This document shows positions 1 through 20,272 of a DNA stretch of 64,000 nt, one piece after another. A program made the translations under genes and the position numbers. Each line of letters begins with the position of its first letter. Position 1 is the stretch's first letter. Origin of the DNA: Musa acuminata AAA Group (taxonomy: Eukaryota > Streptophyta > Magnoliopsida > Zingiberales > Musaceae); the NCBI RefSeq assembly GCF_036884655.1, contig NC_088354.1, positions 13,836,501 to 13,900,500 of the forward strand, in the 5' to 3' direction. The notes under the pieces were generated by a model that saw only the letters and a program-made list of their open reading frames with translations, searched no databases and was not told the DNA's origin.

Positions 1-7946
<7,946 letters not shown>

Positions 7947-9428
7947 TGAAGCATTTAGAAGCTTTACATACTATTCAAGTAATTCCTCCTGCAGAATTCC
8001 CATAAGAAAATAAATTGATGTTATACGATCAGAGCCTCATGTATCTCTACGGAATTTGCATTAGCAGAGGTGACTGCATGAAATCTTGTTGATAAGGGGA
8101 CATAGTTGGCGACTTGTTTTAAACATATTGTTTAGAACAATATGTTCTAAACGTATTGTTTCTCGTACTTCTATGTGCTAAACTGAGAAAAGAAACGCCT
8201 ACTGTTCTTACATCCCAAGACTGTCTTGGTGACTCGAACCTTTGATAGCAACCACCCTCTGTTTATTGTAGCTACAGTTGAATCATGGTATATAATCGGA
8301 ATCTAGTTATGCCATGGCCACGACGTTGTGGCCGGAGAAGGTGAGCAACTACTGAACCCGTCCACGGAGTTCATGGCAGGAAGAAGCTTGTCAGGGATTG
8401 TTGACAACTATACCAAAGTGATGCGATATCAAAGAATGAGTTGCTTAATCTCCCATTCACCACCGGATGTAGAGATTCAGGTGAAATGTGCTGCTGCCCC
8501 ACGAGCAGTTCGAAGGATGCAGAAGAAGGTGATTGACGGCAGAACCAGCAGACGAATAGGTTGTAGTCGGATCAAGTCGAAGGTGCTGATAGCAAGGCAC
8601 AGACATCAGATGTTGGTGTAAAGAACAGATGAGATTGTATCCACTTATTCATGGCTTTTCATTCAATTTCATGAAAGGAGATAGGAAGACATGTCGAAGG
8701 CAAACTCATTCCCTGTGCTCATCTTTGTGAACTAAGATACAGTTCTTGGCGGCATACAAACTCGGTCCTGATGGATCCCTCGTCTCCATTTTAATGAACA
8801 AAGCAGAAGAGAAGACAAAGATTGTGGAACTGAAAAGAGACCTAACTGAATTAGCCAACACACACACAACTTGTCTTTTCTATCACAGTATGCAAAATGA
8901 TGCAAATGACTTGTCAATATAGAGCAATTTGAGATGAAAACCAGCACTAAAAAGGAAGAGGAAGTTGCAAACAACTTGAGTTAATATAGAGATGGTAGAG
9001 ATTCTGGCACGTAGGGCATATGTCTACCATGGAACAAGGAGGAGGAAGAAGAAAGCAGCACGCGTGAAGATAGTGCCAAAACCATCCGAAGAGTATGCAC
9101 TCTATCTGTAGCTCAGATAGGAAATCAGTGAACAGTTTTGTTGCTATCTGCAGATCTGGTTGACATATCAATGGCTCTTGACTATTTGATCCACAGATAA
9201 GTTCTGAATATATTGGGCAGATTTTGAAAATGACAAAAACAAGTTGCATAATCGACCTGCATGCAAAATCATTACCTGCATATTCTGCCTTTTCAAAATT
9301 ATTGCATTGTTTTGGAATTTTAGTTGCATCTAAAAGATGCCACTATGTAGGTGTTAAAAGTATATAAATTACATTCTGTATCAGGGGGCTGCCATTTACC
9401 GCGTGTTTGGGCCCAATAAATGGTTATC
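7947..9428. other. Intergenic region between convergent genes
   Basis: The region holds the 3' flanks of GBA2 (+) and the VTT-domain gene (-). An AATAAA-like word lies near 8009 downstream of the GBA2 stop. Short open frames at 8328-8621 (+) and 8947-9249 (-) have no recognisable domain or splice structure. A short near-palindrome of TTTAGAACAATATGTTCTAAA type lies around 8130-8150. Nothing else is supported. Confidence 0.5.
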
Positions 9429-12400
9429 CTATTCGATATCTTTTACAGCATCCTGCAACATAAATTAACACAAAGCGAGTTAATGTCAATCGTCAATACA
9501 TTTCCTTACAATTTAAGGTACAGAAGGCATAAGCAGAAATATACATGATTAGTTATCAATTTTTTATTGTAATTATAGTTCGTCCAAGGTAGTTCACACT
9601 CTACATCAGCATCAAGCTTTATTTTCATCAAAGATCTTGGAAGTGCCAACTCATCTTCCAATTAGTTTTGAATGAAGCATAAACTAGATGACCTTTTGTT
9701 AGAGCATTGTACTTCTTATATTCTGGTTATGTACTACTCATTGCCTCACATAAATTCCCAGGTATGAGAAGATGCCATTTACACTAATCATACCAGAGAA
9801 CTGCCCAAAAAGATACTGATCCACAAGGGCGTGTAGATAGCAAAGAAGATAGTCACAGTACAGGACCAGTGCAAGACATGAAGATTCAGCTATGAACGTT
9901 CTAATAAGAAGACAATAAAGTACTAACCAAAATTCATGTTTTCTGCAAATGTGTGATGCTTGTTGACAACTTCATACATGGAACTTAGGTAGCAATTGAA
10001 CCAAAACTGAGAAAGCAAAGAATGGAATACGTGGATTGCGAACCATTTTTAAGCATATATAATGTAAATTCCATGAATATGCTCAATGATTTACGAGCCC
10101 AGTGTTTTCTTTAATCACTAGACGATTGATATGACACTTATGTCAAATATCAAGATGATTCCTAATCTCCAGGACATTGGAGTGCTGCGCATATACTTAG
10201 AACAATGTTATGTGAATCCTCTATTTCATAAAAGAGATGAATCTCCAAGCTGTAAATGGATTCCAATAAGATTTAGAGCATATAGATAAAAATTCTTTAT
10301 GGCGAGAAGCAGACTAAGACTACACTCACTGAAAAGAAACAAGGAATGCAATTTGCCGTCATATTTTGTTTCAAAACATTTAACTGACTAGGTAGTACAT
10401 AGTAAGGTCTAGGATATGGAGTTGTTACCTTTGCAAGACGAGTAACATAAGCTGCAGCAAGGGCTGTAAATAACAGCCCTATGCCAAGAGTCAGTAATTG
10501 ACCATTTCCCCCTAACAACCCCACATCTGACTCCTCTTGCTGCAAAATGAGAAGTTAGATAAGCCATCTTCTTGGGAAGCATTAGGTGACATTGAAAAAA
10601 TAAAAATCATTAATTGCCAAATGCAATTTGTTAATGTGAAACTTCCATTAGTATCATAGAAGAATATTCCTAGTCACAGCTAGAAGCCTGCTGCTGCTCC
10701 AGGTAAGTGTACAACATACAATTTTTACATGAGCTTAGTAACAGGAATCTTGCAAAGTCAATGTTGTCCTGTACCACAAGTATAAAAACTATGTCTGGGC
10801 AAGAAGTCAATGTTGCCCTGTACCACAAGTGTGTACGACTTGCTCATTCACAGAGTTAAAACTCTCCAACGAATGCACAACATGCATTTTCACATGTTAA
10901 AGGACAGGAACAGCTTCCCTTGTAGTCAAGCTGGATAAAAGACAAATGGCACATTGGTAATAGACAACTGAAAAATGAGACTTTACAGGTGGTGACAATT
11001 CAGCTAGATTGTTCATATTCAGTGCACATGCAAACAAGAATTATCATTTCACACCACCATGGCATGTTGATACCCCTTCGACCCTCTCACAACCCTATGC
11101 CAACCAATATAGGCAGAATTTTATTTTCGCAAATGTTCACGTGTGGTGACATATGTTTAGGATGGCACATCCACATCAAGCTGGAACATACAGATCAAAA
11201 TATGACAACCCGTGCAAGCAAACATATGAATGCTAATATTCCACATGACATAACCGTGAATTGTTGCTAGAAAACTTCTATATGAAAGTTCGAAAGTAAA
11301 TAATAAGCCATCCTATCTCAGTCATATAATACAAATATCACTAGCAGACATGAGCATTATTTTGAAGAGTATCATATCCTATGAGCAACTATTAGAAGTC
11401 AGCATATAAATAAAACAATACTTTATAAAAGAACTTCTGGTGGATCCTGAAACATGATATAGGAAAGGGTATGTATCTATGTAAAACCATAAACTTCACA
11501 AAAAAAGTTTGTAAATTCATACAACATGGAAAAAACTCACAATTATGGCTCGCCCAAATGCACCAGCACTAACATAAGCCCAAGTCCCTGGAAGCATTCC
11601 CAACCAACTATAGAAAAGGAAAGATAATTATTAAGTTGCTCAGTAAAAGAAAAAAATGTTTTGAAAACTCCTGCTTCCTAGTTGTTAAAGCATAATGCAG
11701 TTGGTACGTCATGTTCAGCAACCTTAGTTCATTCTGCAGTAAATACCACCTGGTGACACTTTTTGTGCTCAATTACAAGTGAACTTGTGTACACAAAAAT
11801 ATCACAGTTACAAGAATCCCAAAAAAATTTCATTTGAAAGTAATTTGTCATCAACTATGTTCAGGATTTCAACATACTTCTACTTCCTCTCTGATTAAGT
11901 TCTCATTTTAAACAATTCACAATATGTTGTGTCTACAGCTTATAGAAACACAGGGCAAAGTCCAGCATATGCAAGCACAAAACGAAGAAAGATGCACAAC
12001 TGACCTTCCCAGCACATAAGGAACAAATTTCACCGATGTCAAGCCATATAAATAGTTCCCTAGAGAAAATGGGAGTAAAGGACTCAAACGAAGGAGTGTA
12101 ACAACTCTAAAACCATTTTCTCCAATTGCCTTATCAATTGCCAAAAACTTCTTATTTCCTTCGACCAATTTAAGAATGCGCTCCCGTGCAAAATACCTAG
12201 CAATAAGAAAGGCTACAGCAGCAGCAACCTAGAAAATCAAGGAATTGATGGTGAGAAATTGCAGTTAATGATTCTATTTCAACAAATCACCATGAACAAA
12301 AATTATCGAAGTAAAGAAAATTACCGTCCCACTGATTGAGACAATGATGGTGCCAGTCAAGCTCCCAAATAGAAGTCCAGATGACATGGTTAAGGGGATT

Positions 12401-14811
12401 GCTGGAATTGCCAAAATCTACAACAAAAGTGATTCAGAGTAAGGATGAAAGAATAAGACGTCAAAGATTAGTACCAAAAAACCATATTGCCTTGTTCTCT
12501 GCTTCTAAAGTTCCCAAGAGAGTTTATACAATAATATCAAAAAAAGGGTACTAAGGTATACGTCCAACAAGACCTATTTAGATAAAGGACTATCATCCTC
12601 AAAACTTGTCGAACAAGTAGTATTACTAGAATTGGTTCTGCTAGCTCAACACCTCAAAATCAGTCCTCACAGACTGAAGCTAAATTTCCAAGCTGACATC
12701 GTTAATGACTAGAAAGTAACTTTTCAAAACCAAAATAGACATTAAAGTTCCTGAAGGAGTTCAGAATCAATTTAGGTGTAAGAAGGGTGTGGCTTTTTTT
12801 TTTAACTATCATCCATCAAGTTTCATTAATGACTAGAAAGTAACTCTTTAAAACCAAAATAGACATTAAAGTTCCTGAACGAGTTCAGAATCAATTTAGG
12901 TGTAAGAAGGGTGTGGCTTTTTTAACTATCATCCATCAAGTTTCATTAATGACTAGAAAGTAACTCTTTAAAACCAAAATAGACATTAAAGTTCCTGAAG
13001 GAGTTCAGATGCAATTTAGGTGTAAGAAGGGAGTGGCTTTTCTGATTATTATCCATCAAGGTCCATTATTAGAACCTGTTCTGCTATGTCAACACCTGAT
13101 ATCAGCCCTCCTAGATTAAAGCTAAATTTCCTAGCTAAAATAGAAAAGGAAGATGGGATAAAAATGACATTGATAAACATAGTTAGCGACTGAGAAATAA
13201 TTATTCAAAACCAAAATGGAGACTAAAAGTTCTTCACAGAGTTCCAAGTCAATTTAGGTATAGGAACATATGGATTTAGTTTTTCCTGTGTAAGTGATTT
13301 TTTTCTGAGAAAAAATCAGTAGTTAATCTCACCTCAAGTCCAGCATAAACAAGAATAAATAAAGCATATCCAGCAGGCCCATAACCTGGTTACACAAACC
13401 ATTAGAAATGTTTCAACATTTGTAAGCAAGAATCCACTATTATGCTCTCTGAAACAAATCTTGAATGGCTAATATATCAGGAAGTACCAGATACTGCAAT
13501 ATGATATTTCTAAAACAGGTTCAAAATGTAGAAGCATATTCAGCAAGAACAAATATACACATATATATGTAGAAAATGTTCCAATGGTTCTAAAAGAAAC
13601 AGCATGGAAGTGCTTAGTTGCAACTCAAAACACTTCACAAACAGATGAAAAAAAAAAAGCAAGTTGCAGAAAATGTTGGGTGAAAAAGAAAAATCACATG
13701 AAGCACACATTTCTACCTCTGGTATCACATAAATTTATACTAAAATTCTAGTGGTGGCTATCATCGGTGTTGCAGAGTCAGACCAAAGGCTTGATAAATT
13801 CAGCAGACCTAGCAAAAAGCACCTCATGAATGAAATGATAACCTAATATACGCAACATTTTTTTCCTAATATTGCAGCAAAGGGGCTTTATAGATAAGAT
13901 GCTACACACAAGCCATGTTTCTTCGGCATTACTTATGTCGCTAGATTGCATTAGATTGTCACAGTGCCCTGTACATTTGGCCATATTTAACCCAAGAAAC
14001 ATGAGTCTTTTGTTAGATGTGCATAGTGTACATATAAGGCCTTGGCTTCTTGAACAAGAATTGGTAAAGAATGAGCTGCACAATATTGACCTACAGATCA
14101 CCACTATACAAATCCCAACAATATTATTCGCAGAGCAATTGGACTTGTAAAAAACTTTGGCATTTTGATTTCTTGAAATTTGTTTACCAAGTCAACCTAG
14201 TAGCAGATAGTAGATATAGCATACGATCCAGAGCAAGTAGTACTTGAGCAAGCTTGAACCGAGAATTCAGAAGATCATATCCAACGGTTCACTAATAAAT
14301 AACACCTTTCGAAATGAACAGCAGAGACGAACCAAATTCCACAGAACCACATGGATCCAATCAAATTCACCAAAGAAAAAGAGGGAAAGAACGTACCATC
14401 GATGAAACCGGAGAACTGAGTAAGGAAAGCATTAATCTGATCTCTGTACAGGTATCCCACGGTCCCGAACCCCCCGACGACTCCAACCAAGAGAAGCCCG
14501 GCGAGGACGGTCCCCTTCAGGGCGGCGTCGCCGCCAACCTCCCCCTCGCCATCATCCGAGAGGCTTCCGTCGTCCCTCCCCTTCCGGTTATCGAATCTGA
14601 GGTTCTGGGGGACATTGGTGGCCTTCCGGAGCGCGACCTTCTTGGACTCCTTGAGCGAGGAGAGGGGCCGAAAGGAGGGGATGCGGCGCGGCCTGATACT
14701 CGAGAGGGAGAAGAAAGAAGAGGAGGAGGAGGAGGAGGAGGAAGAGAAGTGAGGAGAGAGGAGAGGAGAGGGGGCGGGGAAGGAGGAGAGGCATGGCCTC
14801 GTAGAGAGCAT
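9429..14811 (-). CDS. Plastid-targeted VTT-domain (SNARE-associated Golgi / TMEM64-DedA family) membrane protein
   Basis: Multi-pass membrane protein of the VTT/DedA superfamily; some members scramble or transport lipids, but the role of plastid forms is not settled. Exons on the minus strand: 14811-14397, 13385-13333, 12417-12325, 12228-12005, 11607-11541, 10539-10429, 9452-9429, totalling 987 nt (328 aa). The first 60 residues are Ser/Arg-rich with a run of ten serines, typical of a chloroplast transit peptide. A membrane segment follows at about residues 98-117 (GTVLAGLLLVGVVGGFGTVG). The VTT core includes AIPAIPLTMSSGLLFG, VVTLLRLSPLLPFSLGNYLY and WLGMLPGTWAYVSAG. A last membrane helix (LLTLGIGLLFTALAAAYV) sits before the end DAVKDIE. 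All introns are GT-AG. The start is the first ATG, giving an intact transit peptide. Family assignment is firm; plastid targeting is inferred. Confidence 0.9.
12625..13290. repeat. Tandem repeat array (about 120-bp unit) in VTT-gene intron
   Basis: Three near-identical units begin with TAATGACTAGAAAGTAAC near 12703, 12825 and 12945, a period of 120-122 bp. Each runs through AAACCAAAATAGACATTAAA, GAGTTCAGA, AATTTAGGTGTAAGAAGG and ATCCATCAAG. A diverged fourth copy lies at about 13185-13270 (GACTGAGAAATAA, CCAAAATGGAGACTAAA). The block before the array (GGTTCTGCTAGCTCAACACC, about 12632) recurs after it (TGTTCTGCTATGTCAACACC, about 13077), so a larger unit was duplicated first and its inner part then amplified. 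It lies wholly within the intron between exons 13385-13333 and 12417-12325. Confidence 0.85.
14697..14790. repeat. GGA/GAG-rich low-complexity tract encoding the poly-Ser transit peptide
   Basis: The plus strand here is a purine-rich run (GGAGGAGGAGGA, GAGGAGAGAGGAG). On the minus strand it codes the serine run of the VTT-protein transit peptide. A trinucleotide run in a coding exon is prone to length change, so the number of serines probably varies among alleles. Confidence 0.7.
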
Positions 14812-16417
14812 TGTTTAGATGTTGGGGATTGCCATATAGCAAAGAGAGGAGGAGAAGATGAGAGTAGCTTTATTTTTTAAGCCTTTTTTTTTCTCTCTCT
14901 CTTTTTTTATATTTGCTGTTTGTTTGGGTGATAAGGGAGGCTTTGGAATCGGAGATCATGGTTCGTCCACCTGGCACCGTCTTGATCGACACGTTGGTGG
15001 GAGACCCGTGTGTGGTTATTTTGTGACTGATTCATTCGTTTTGATGGCGAAGTCTACTGGCACCGAACCAACTGCTCCCTTTTGACCCCCAATCAAAATA
15101 TAATTAATGTTTATTGTTTTATCTTATATTTCGGTGATTGAATCAAAATTTCTCTTCAATTTTTATGAAGTTGAGTCACTAAAATTTCTTATCATTGGTT
15201 CTCCTCCACTAAAATTTCTTTTTTTTCAAAAATAAAAAATACCTATTAATGGATATTCTCTTTAAAAAGAAGAAAAGACAACGTAATTTTGTTATTTTTT
15301 TTATAAAACATATAATATCATTTAAACTTTTAACAGATTTATCAAAATGTTTTTTTAGGTGTAAAAATATATAGATTTTTTGATACCATATCAAATGTTT
15401 AAGATGAAAAAAATATTAACCGATGGATTTATTTCTTGCGATAGGAAGAAGGATTGCCTTAAGGGTTGTCCTAGTGACAGGAATTACTTAAAGACTCTTT
15501 GTCAGAAACAAAGAGCCTCGCCACGGACATGAGGCTTCTAAAATATTCACCTTAAGGGTTGCCTGTGAGGGCATCAATCGTTGCTAGATTTTTCAGAAGA
15601 TCAATACAGTGCTCCAGTCATGATGGTTGAAGTTGGCCAAATTGGGCATTGTTATTTTCATGTGGTGTCTCTCACCCTGGTAATAAGAACCAAGCTAAAA
15701 TTGATCCTTTTGGGGACCATGAACTTGAAACGGATGGATGGGACAAGCAGGTGAGAACAGTAGTAGAATGAACCAGAAGAAGGTAGCCATAGCCACACAA
15801 TACCTACTTAACTTGAGGACCGCTTCTTCCCCACTTTGAGGAATCAAGATCTTCTCTGTTTGGTGAAGTAAACCGTAAGCACAAGTTGGAGCTTATAGCT
15901 ACCCAAACCATTTATACACAGGAGAAGAAATGGTCATTTGACTTTCCTGATAAAAATCCTACCAAAATTTGTGAACAAGAAAACAAAAAAGCTTACCCAA
16001 CAAAAATTCATGAAGATAGAAAGTTGGCTGACTACCAAAATTTTATGGATGTATTTGTCTGGGTCCGCTTGTGGCTCAAGGTCTATCACTATTCAAATGA
16101 GACAGGTTTATCCAAGAGTAAATTTGTGTGATCCACAGGCCATGTATGTTTCATGTACATTAGATGTACATGTCACCCATTTAACACCATGTGAAATTGA
16201 TGATGCACATTTCTACCAAGTTCAGCTCAGTTTGAGGGGTTACCTTGGCTCAATCAATCATGCATATCCTTGTAATCACATAGTCTTCTCACAAGATTCA
16301 GTAACTTCCTCGAATGAAATGTAAATCTTCATTTACATCTCAAACAAACATCATACTCCAATAGTTTATCATAACAGAATCCATTGAGTTGCAGCATGAT
16401 GCAGCCGAGGGATTGGT
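14812..16417. other. Intergenic, upstream of the VTT-domain gene
   Basis: The first 300 bases form the 5' flank of the VTT-domain gene, including a T/CT-rich tract at about 14875-14915. From 15090 to 15420 the DNA is very AT-rich. The rest has only short open frames (15886-16131, 15938-16324) that overlap in different frames and show no domain. No gene is supported. Confidence 0.45.
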
Positions 16418-19400
16418 TCAGTTCGTAGGAACCTCTTCAGAGTTCATGGCATTTTGTCTCCTATTACCCAAGGTTATCAACTTAAGATTCCATCCCTGCA
16501 TATTAAGTGCTAGCTTATGAAACTGACTACACAGGTTAGCATGCAATTCTTGTCGAGAAAGTTGAATAGGAGACTTAAGAGCTTTGATCACAAAATCTGC
16601 TGCAAGACTGATCTGCAAAGTGAAATATGAAATATAAGTTCACAAAGATCATCTATAGTAAATGAAGGTGGTAAAAGAAAACCATGTACAAACTTTAGTC
16701 TTTCAGTGTAGGTTTATGGTCTTGTTTTCTGCTTTGTTCAGCAATATTGTCACACAGTACATTTTGCAAAAACATGAACCGAACCATGCAATGAATGTCA
16801 AGAGACATGCATTATAGGGAAACCATATTCTGATAGTGAACTCCAGAGGCTCACTTAATTTTCAAACAGATAAATGTCTTATATCTATTAAATATGTCAT
16901 GCTACAATTGTACATAATCATTACTCTAGTCGTCACTTATGTGTCTGATAATTTAGAAGCTCAGAGTATTCATAACATAGATAGCAAGCATGGTTCAGAA
17001 CTCAGACCAATAATGGACAAGCCAAATGATTACCTGATATAACACAATTAGAAGCTCAGAATATTCATAATATAGAGAGCAAGCATAGTTCAGAAATCAT
17101 ACCAATAATGGACAATACAAGGGGAACTTCATCTCACTCTTTGAAACAATGACTCAGCAAATTCACAACAATCCATCACTTATACAACAGGAGAAAACAA
17201 CAGCCCTCTTAGGAACAACAGTTCCACTATGCCCCATCAGAGAAAATGTTATATCAATGTGCTTTCGAATAACATAGGGATTTCATCCATTATCGAGTCA
17301 ATTCCTTCTTTACACTAACGGTAATTTAGCTGACAATGGTGTTCTGTTAATCCCAATTATAATCAATTATGATGGTCTGCCAGAAAGGTGAACATTTGAT
17401 TTGTATAAATAAAACAGTATTAAGAAGTTGGTATGTACTTCATAATTAAAACCACATAAACAATGATAGAGTAGAAAGCAATATTCAATAAAACTAATCA
17501 CATAAAAGTAGTCATTTCACTTCTTATTCAGGATAAGATTTAAATCATGATGAAGTTAAATTGAACACACAAATTCTGTCTTTGGCTTTGATATGGATGA
17601 CATCAGTAACAGATGGATGCAGTTTATCAAGTAAATTTTCAGGCATAGATACTGATGTAGTTCGAGGAATTTATCACACGGTTATTACTTTTTTTTGTAT
17701 CAGATGGAGGCAGTTAGCAAGTAGATTATCAGACCTAGATTCTGGTGTACCTCAAGGGCATCTTCGGCACCTGTGCCAGACCCACGTTCATTTCCCAAGG
17801 ACTCAAATAATCACTGGCCAACTTGCATATGTGGTTACAAGAGAGAGCTATCTCAAGACAATTTAGATGTGGCAGAAAAAATCATGTGCCTATATCTACT
17901 TAAAAAAAATTAAATGTAACTTCCAAGATACACAGCCTAGAAATGCAAAACATCTTCCTTAGATACATCCTTCTGATCTGAAAGCTATATTTTATATACC
18001 CTTCTGTTGTCTACACAGCAAAGCAGATTAAAAGAGCAAGATGTTGCTTCCTTGGACTTTTCAATATAGAAACATAGGTGGATGGAGCACATCAAGCAAA
18101 CTAGCCCTCCATCACTAAGGAAGAAAATGTATTCATAAGAATGCAATAGTGGCCAATAGAAATGTTATCATCATTGTCTACCCCCTTGTGACATTATGGT
18201 ACTAGTGGCATATGTCCAAAATAGTCATAGTGCTACAGAAATGGCAATGAGGTCGATCATTGTGAGCTCAGGAAAAGATATAGAAAGAGAAGGAATCATT
18301 TTGTGAAATAGAATTTTTTTTATAAAATAAAAAAGATAATCATATTTACCAGGAAAATAGAGGGAAGAAATTGTAGCAAACCAAATTAATTATATATTAA
18401 AGTGGCCATGAGGTTCATCTTTGTCAGCTTAACAAAACAGAAAACAAAAAATCACCAAAATGGAGGAGCAACAGTATGCATGAAGAAGAAGAATAGCCTT
18501 GTCAAGCAAACAAAGGGGGAAAAACTACATTACTGTGAACCTAGTACCTACGAGATTACAAGTATACCTATATCACATCAACAATTTGATTTTGTTATAG
18601 CAAGATAAGCCCTGTATAAGTTCACCGAGACAGCCTAATATGTTTTAGAATTTGACACATATGTGAACCAAAAAAGAACTACCATATGACTCCAAAACTT
18701 AATAATGAAGAAATAAGCCTAAAAAAGAAATGAATTTCTATTCTATAATAAGCAAGTTAAGCTAAAATGATATCTTAGGAGTTCTAAAACATAGTTTATT
18801 AGGACAAGAACTGCATAAGTTAACATTATGAAAGAACAAGGACTTTGACCAACATTAACCACTTATGAAATTTAATGTGAAGCTCATACTTCAAAGAGGT
18901 GACGATCGAGAGGCAATATTCTAGATAAATAATTTACCATAACACACAAACATAGAAATAAAGATAGTCCAGGCAGCCAAACACCATATTTTTAGCTTAA
19001 CATAAGTACCATGCATATGTATTGTATATAACATCGTTATATCTGTATTTTAGCTTCATATAAGTAATTAAAGGAAAAGATTGTATATATCTAAGTTCTA
19101 ACAATGTAATAGCTAGGAACCAGGCCTTTTATATAAAACCATAGACTAAGTGTGAGTTTTACAACACATAGCAACACATAAATCAACCTAATTTACATGG
19201 CAGGAAAATCAAATCAGCATCTTTTCAAAAGCACAAGATTTGTAAGCAAACTCAGTCCAATCAATTAGCTGCCTGTATTTATTCACTAGGATGACTGTAG
19301 TGAGAATATTCCATGTGCTCAACTCCTTAATATTTGCCATTGACTATCCAAATTAAAAATGAGATTGTAAATACTAGTGTTCCTTGCACTAGAGAAAGAA

Positions 19401-20272
19401 GCTTCCACAAGTAATTAATTGATCGTGGTTATCTGGACTCAGAGTTACAAGGGCTATGATGATATTTGCTTGATTCCTGAACATTAAGCATTTTTATTGT
19501 CAAAAAAATCTGAAATTGCAAATGCTTGTGCTCTTGCACAATTGCCTGGTTTTCTCCAGAAAAGAAAGAAGCTTCCACAAAATATTAGTTGATTGTGGTC
19601 AACAACAATGATAAGCATATCGCTTGTACTAAATGCCTGATAAGCTATTATAAACTATACTAAAGACAATATTGCAAATTCTAATGTTTCTTGCACTTTC
19701 CTATGCGCTACTACTCACGAGAATGCTTGTAGAACTGGTATAAATCTATTATCATTAACTAAATCCAAAGTGTTCAATTCTACAGCAGATTGCAACTTTA
19801 AAAATAAATACAAAGAATACTTTTTTATGTGATTCATACCGACAACGATGCGACATTCAGCATTGACTTCGCGATCGGCAAAATGCAAAACCTGAATTAA
19901 AAAAAAAAACAATCATAGGAGATAAATTACAGGGTAAAGAAGCGATAACACTCCTAGTATATCAGAAACAGCGGCAAGAAGAGCATACATTCCTCGACCA
20001 CCAGCTAAAGCTTCTTCTGAAGGATCCTTCCACTCATCGAAGCTGTAAAATAGGAAAAATTCATGAAATCCGTACATCCACGAGACCAATCTTGACACGA
20101 TCATGGATTCTTGAAGTGTCGAGAAAGGAAACCCTAGTCTAGAAATTGGCATAAGAAAAGCTGAAGGGGAGCAGTACACCCAACCGTAGCGCCTGTCGAA
20201 CAACAGGCGTTTCGTAGGCCGCCGAGTCGGCAACGGTGGCCTGGTGGACGGCCCCGAGGATGTCGTCTCCAT
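16418..20272 (-). CDS. Small conserved-looking protein of unknown function (138 aa, 4 exons)
   Basis: Model on the minus strand: 20272-20178, 20042-19952, 19891-19840, 16596-16418, in all 417 nt. Splice sites are GT-AG with matching phase. The N-terminal 25 residues are Ser/Thr/Pro/Arg-rich (METTSSGPSTRPPLPTRRP) and then comes LLFDRRYGW joined to VFDEWKDPSEEALAGGRGM. Next is a short hydrophobic stretch (YALLAAVSDILGVLHFA), and the C-terminal part contains DFVIKALKSPIQLSRQELHA and HKLALNMQGW, a likely helix. I do not recognise the family; the DEWKDPSEEALAGGRG stretch looks conserved, but that is an impression. The last exon has two CAG acceptors 12 nt apart; only the downstream one keeps frame with a GTATGA donor at 19839. 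Other small exons inside the 3.2 kb third intron cannot be excluded. Start is the first in-frame ATG. Confidence 0.55.

Noticed and set aside
8328..8621. 97-codon plus-strand frame starting MAGEGEQLL
   Set aside because: The first codon is not ATG in this frame, and there is no domain; it lies in the 3' flank of GBA2.
14314..14880. 188-codon plus-strand frame
   Set aside because: It is the antisense shadow of exon 1 of the VTT-domain gene (purine-rich GGA runs).
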